Of a stretch of DNA of 64,000 bases, positions 60,961-64,000 are shown piece by piece (the stretch's first letter is position 1; each line of letters starts with the position of its first letter). The stretch lies in contig CAVQSI010000004.1 of assembly GCA_963715825.1 (NCBI GenBank), positions 62,001 to 126,000 on the forward strand, in the 5' to 3' direction. The notes beneath the pieces were generated by a model. That model was not told the DNA's origin. It did not search any database and worked only from the letters and a program-made list of their open reading frames with translations. This DNA is from Sva-07 sp963715825 (GTDB taxonomy: Bacteria; Actinomycetota; Acidimicrobiia; Acidimicrobiales; Ilumatobacteraceae). Made by a program: the position numbers and the translations under genes.

Positions 60961-60989
60961 ATCTTAAAACACCCTTTCTAATAGGTCAA
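60961..60989 (-). promoter_or_regulatory. promoter of the sigma factor gene, probably leaderless
   Basis: On the minus strand TTGACC (60989-60984) and TAAGAT (60966-60961) are separated by exactly 17 bases, a near-consensus housekeeping promoter. The -10 box ends 6 bases before the ATG, so transcription should begin at or within a base of the start codon. The locally AT-rich sequence stands out from the surroundings. No ribosome-binding site is present. Confidence 0.65.
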
Positions 60990-61009
60990 TGTTGGGATGC
61001 AAATAAATC

Positions 61010-63373
61010 GTGCCGTATCATCCGGGTCTGTTGATCTGGTTCCTGCTCGCTCTGCACGTCGTCGTGGTCGTGGCGCTCGCCTTCGTCGGAGGCCGTCTCG
61101 GCCGCGTCTCGCTGTGGGTGGCAGCGGTCCCGATGACGGCCACCGCCGTCTGGTCGGCGATCCAGCTCGGCTCGAGCGACGTGATCACCGCAGGGTTCGA
61201 ATGGGTGCCAGGTCTCGACGTGTCGATCGAGTTCCGCGTCGACGCGATGGGCGCGCTGTTGTCGGTGCTCGTGTCGGGCATCGGAGCGCTGGTGTGTGTG
61301 TACGCCTACGGCTACTTCTCGCCCGGTGCCAAGGGCATCGGCCGCTTCGCCGCCACCCTGCTCGCCTTCTCCGCGGCGATGGTCGGCCTGGTGTGGTCGA
61401 ACTCGGTGTGGACCCTGTTCGCCTTCTGGGAGCTCACCTCGATCACGTCGTTCCTGCTCGTCGGGTTCAAGAACACCGACCCCGTCGCGCGCACCGCGGC
61501 TCGGCGGGCCCTGGTGATCACGGCGGCCGGTGGGTTGTCGCTGCTCGCCGGCTTCGTGCTGTTCGTCGATGCCGCCGGCACCGCCCTCCTCAGTGAGATC
61601 ACCCCGATCACCGGCTCGACTGCCAATGCGGCGGCGATCCTGATCCTCGTCGCGGCCGCCACCAAGTCGGCGCAGTTCCCGTTCCACGTCTGGTTGCCGG
61701 GCGCGATGGCGGCGCCCACGCCGGTCAGCGCCTACCTGCACTCGGCGACCATGGTGAAGGCGGGCGTCATCCTCGTCGCCGTGATCGCGCCGGCGTTCCA
61801 GGACACCGACGTCTGGAAGCCGCTCGGGCTGTCGTTCGGGCTCGCGACGATGGTGTGGGGCGCCGTGGGCGCACTGCGCCACGTCGACGCGAAGTTGATC
61901 CTCGCCTGGGGCACCGTGTCGCAGCTCGGCCTGCTGATCACGTTGCTCGCCGTCGGCACACCGAAAGCGACGTTCGCCGCCATCTCGATCCTCGTCGCCC
62001 ACGCCATCTTCAAGGCTGCGCTGTTCATGGTCGTCGGCGAGGTCGACGTCCGCACCGGCACCCGCAACATCAACGAGCTGTCCGGCCTACGCCGTTCGAT
62101 GCCGATCACGTTCGTGGTCGCGGTGATCTCCGGTGCATCGATGGCGGGGATCCCGCCGTTGCTCGGCTTCCCCACCAAGGAGGCCGCGATCGAGGCCGCA
62201 CTCGGACTGTCCGGCACCGAGTTCCTGGTCGTCGGCGGCCTCATCATCGGCGGGTCGGTGCTGACCGTTGCCTACACGACCCGTCTCCTCATCGGCATGT
62301 TCGGTTCGTCCGCGCCGATGACGGATCGTGACGTCGCCCCGCGTCGCCCGGCGATGTCCGCTCCCGAGGTGATCCTCGCCAGCGCATCGTTGCTCGGGTT
62401 CGTGACGCTCGGTTGGGTCACCGGCATCGTGCGGCCGGCGGCGGTCACGGTGTCGCCGAAGGCCGAGGTCTACTCGCTGCTGCGCTGGCCGGGCCTGACC
62501 GACGCCTTCATCACCTCGATCGTGATCGTCGCGATCGGCCTGGTGGTCGGCGCCCTCCTCGCCCGGCGCCACGTGGTCACCGGCCCGGCCGCCCGCGGTG
62601 CCGCCAACGTCGACTGGATCATCGACGGCGTCGGCCGTCTCGCACGCCAGGTCGCCGGCCGTGTCCAGCACGGCTCGCTGCCGCTCTACCTGGCCACGAC
62701 CGTGCTCGTCGTGTGTGCCGCAGCCGTACCGTTCGTCGGCCAGATCGATGCCGACGCGCTCTACTGGTGGGACAACCGGGCCGAGGCGGTGCTGGTGGTG
62801 ATGATCGTCGCCGCGGCGATCTCGGCGACGCTGGTGTCGTCGCGGCTCGGCGCTGCGCTCGTGCTGGGAGCGGTCGGCTTCAGCGTCGCAGGTCTGTTCG
62901 TGGCCTACGGAGCACCCGACCTCGTGCTCACCCAGCTGCTCGTCGAAACGGTGGTCGTGGTCGGCTTCGTCGTCGGTCTCGGCCGCCTCGCCACCAACTT
63001 CCCCGCTGCCACACGTCTGTGGACTGCCGGTCGGGTCGTCATTGCTGGGGCCATGGGCACGGCGGTCGCCGTCGCGTTGGCGGGCAGCGCCGGCAACCCC
63101 GTCGGCGAGGCGCCCGTGCGCGAACTCGCGCGTACCGCCCAAGACGACGGTGGCGGCAAGAACGTGGTCAACGTGATCCTGACCGACACCCGCGCACTCG
63201 ACACCTTCGGCGAGGTCATCGTCCTGATGGTGGTCGCGGTCGGGATCCTCACCCTCAGCACCAAGCGAGGCCGGGGCAAGCGGGCCACCACATCTGGTCC
63301 CGTGGCTCCGACCGACCCGACGGCGACGGCGGGCACCGCTGAACCGGCGCTGGTCGACGAGGTGGCCCGATGA
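61010..63373 (+). CDS. mrpA: Mrp/Mnh Na+/H+ antiporter subunit A
   Basis: A 787-residue multi-subunit antiporter subunit, homologous to NuoL. Proton-channel motifs: VSIEFRVDAMGALLSVLVSGIGA, WTLFAFWELTSITSFLLVGF, FHVWLPGAMAAPTPVSAYLHSATMVKAG and WGTVSQLGLLITLLAVG. The C-terminal part (about 640-760; RAEAVLVVMIVAA..., KNVVNVILTDTRALDTFGEV) is the MBH/DUF4040-type module fused in MrpA. GTG start at 61010, only 55 bp from the divergent sigma factor gene. First gene of the mrpABC operon. Confidence 0.95.
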   Translation: MPYHPGLLIWFLLALHVVVVVALAFVGGRLGRVSLWVAAVPMTATAVWSAIQLGSSDVITAGFEWVPGLDVSIEFRVDAMGALLSVLVSGIGALVCVYAYGYFSPGAKGIGRFAATLLAFSAAMVGLVWSNSVWTLFAFWELTSITSFLLVGFKNTDPVARTAARRALVITAAGGLSLLAGFVLFVDAAGTALLSEITPITGSTANAAAILILVAAATKSAQFPFHVWLPGAMAAPTPVSAYLHSATMVKAGVILVAVIAPAFQDTDVWKPLGLSFGLATMVWGAVGALRHVDAKLILAWGTVSQLGLLITLLAVGTPKATFAAISILVAHAIFKAALFMVVGEVDVRTGTRNINELSGLRRSMPITFVVAVISGASMAGIPPLLGFPTKEAAIEAALGLSGTEFLVVGGLIIGGSVLTVAYTTRLLIGMFGSSAPMTDRDVAPRRPAMSAPEVILASASLLGFVTLGWVTGIVRPAAVTVSPKAEVYSLLRWPGLTDAFITSIVIVAIGLVVGALLARRHVVTGPAARGAANVDWIIDGVGRLARQVAGRVQHGSLPLYLATTVLVVCAAAVPFVGQIDADALYWWDNRAEAVLVVMIVAAAISATLVSSRLGAALVLGAVGFSVAGLFVAYGAPDLVLTQLLVETVVVVGFVVGLGRLATNFPAATRLWTAGRVVIAGAMGTAVAVALAGSAGNPVGEAPVRELARTAQDDGGGKNVVNVILTDTRALDTFGEVIVLMVVAVGILTLSTKRGRGKRATTSGPVAPTDPTATAGTAEPALVDEVAR

Positions 63374-63837
63374 TCGCTCGCACCTCACCGATCGTCTCGC
63401 TGGCGGTGCGTGCCGTCACCCCGGTCGCGCTCGTCGTCGCCGCGTACGTGTTGTTCGCCGGCCACAACCAGCCCGGCGGCGGTTTCGCGGCCGGTCTGAT
63501 GCTCGGCGCGATCATCGTGCTGCGCACGCTCGCCGGGCTCCAGCAGCCGAAGTACGCAACCGTCTGGCTGTCCGTCGGGGGCGTCATCGCCGGCCTCGTG
63601 GCGATCGCTCCGATGTTCTGGGGAGAACCGCTGCTCGATCAGGTCGTGCTCACCTGGGACGTCCCGGTGCTCGGCACCGTGAAGACCGGCTCGGCGCTCG
63701 TGTTCGACCTCGGGGTCGTCGCCATCGTCGTCGGCCTGGTCATCGCGCTGCTCGACGGGCTCGACGCCACGTCGCTCGTCGATCGCGGTCGCCCGACCCC
63801 GGAACCGGATCGCAACGACCGGGAGGCGACGGCATGA
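63370..63837 (+). CDS. mrpB: Mrp/Mnh Na+/H+ antiporter subunit B
   Basis: A 155-residue MnhB with four hydrophobic segments: PVALVVAAYVLFAGHNQPGGGFAAGLMLGAIIV is the family signature. Overlaps mrpA at its start and mrpC at its end by 4 bp each. Confidence 0.95.
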   Translation: MIARTSPIVSLAVRAVTPVALVVAAYVLFAGHNQPGGGFAAGLMLGAIIVLRTLAGLQQPKYATVWLSVGGVIAGLVAIAPMFWGEPLLDQVVLTWDVPVLGTVKTGSALVFDLGVVAIVVGLVIALLDGLDATSLVDRGRPTPEPDRNDREATA

Positions 63838-64000
63838 GCATGGCGATGATCTTCGCGGTCGCCGGGCTGGTTGCCGCCGGCACATTCCTCGTGACCTCTC
63901 GGTCGCTGAGCCGTATCGTGCTCGGCTTCGCGCTGCTCGGCCACGCCGCCGTGCTCGCGCTGCTGGCCGCGGGCGGGCCGGCAGGCTCGCCGCCGATCGT
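63834..64000 (+). CDS. mrpC: Mrp/Mnh Na+/H+ antiporter subunit C, N-terminal fragment
   Basis: The first 55 codons are present; the gene continues past the right edge. MSMAMIFAVAGLVAAGTFL and RIVLGFALLGHAAVLALL resemble MnhC/NuoK. It overlaps mrpB by 4 bp (ATGA), and further mrp genes are expected downstream. Confidence 0.85.
   Translation, partial: MSMAMIFAVAGLVAAGTFLVTSRSLSRIVLGFALLGHAAVLALLAAGGPAGSPPI

Noticed and set aside
1..64000. Prophage, insertion sequence, tRNA or rRNA genes
   Set aside because: No integrase, transposase, structural phage genes or recognisable RNA genes were seen in the reading; a dedicated RNA search was not possible here.

Overview
This 64 kb window is GC-rich bacterial chromosome with dense genes, many GTG starts and frequent 4-bp stop/start overlaps. 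The gene content is actinobacterial: a DUF5318 protein, F420-type LLM oxidoreductases, a FAD-linked geranylgeranyl/menaquinone-reductase-like protein, an MMPL transporter, DnaA boxes of the TTGTCCACA type, and S6-SSB-S18-L9-DnaB synteny. My best guess is a marine Acidimicrobiia, such as an Ilumatobacter relative. That rests on recall of gene content, not on a search.

Layout. 0-5 kb: end of a methyltransferase, DUF5318, a DUF192 protein, then rpsF-ssb-rpsR-rplI, a terminator, a cluster of DnaA boxes and dnaB. 5-13 kb: a lipoprotein, a D-threonine-aldolase-like enzyme divergent from a class V aminotransferase, a large pseudokinase/flippase-like membrane protein, and purEK. 13-18 kb: pirin, MFS, trmB, azlCD, and a bPH/SHOCT membrane protein. 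18-30 kb: catabolic and redox genes (class III aminotransferase, TauD-type dioxygenase, D-aminoacylase, P450, Baeyer-Villiger-type monooxygenase), a DUF389 protein and a KtrAB potassium system. 30-46 kb: lipoprotein, MFS, engB, a ketoacyl synthase III, LLM enzymes, TetR/MMPL, a DM13 protein, gdhA with a PhyH dioxygenase, and a four-gene ABC exporter. 46-56 kb: a second lipoprotein, a geranylgeranyl-reductase-type enzyme, aminotransferases, CmcJ-like, HAD, SDR and nitronate monooxygenase genes. 56-64 kb: a sigma factor / ATP-cone kinase / HAD phosphatase / PAS-GAF-SpoIIE phosphatase cluster, divergent from an Mrp Na+/H+ antiporter operon that runs off the right edge.

I saw no prophage, insertion sequence, CRISPR array, tRNA or rRNA. 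The most unusual non-coding content is a family of 56-bp intergenic palindromes (six copies, one a perfect 52-bp palindrome), a second small family built on GGGGTC-GACCCC that begins at stop codons, two unrelated long hairpins, and four same-direction DnaA boxes in front of dnaB.

Four genes (azlC, a class III aminotransferase, a nitronate monooxygenase and the PAS-GAF-SpoIIE protein) each carry a net +1 frameshift in an otherwise well-conserved sequence. That pattern looks more like consensus error than decay, but only the raw reads can settle it.
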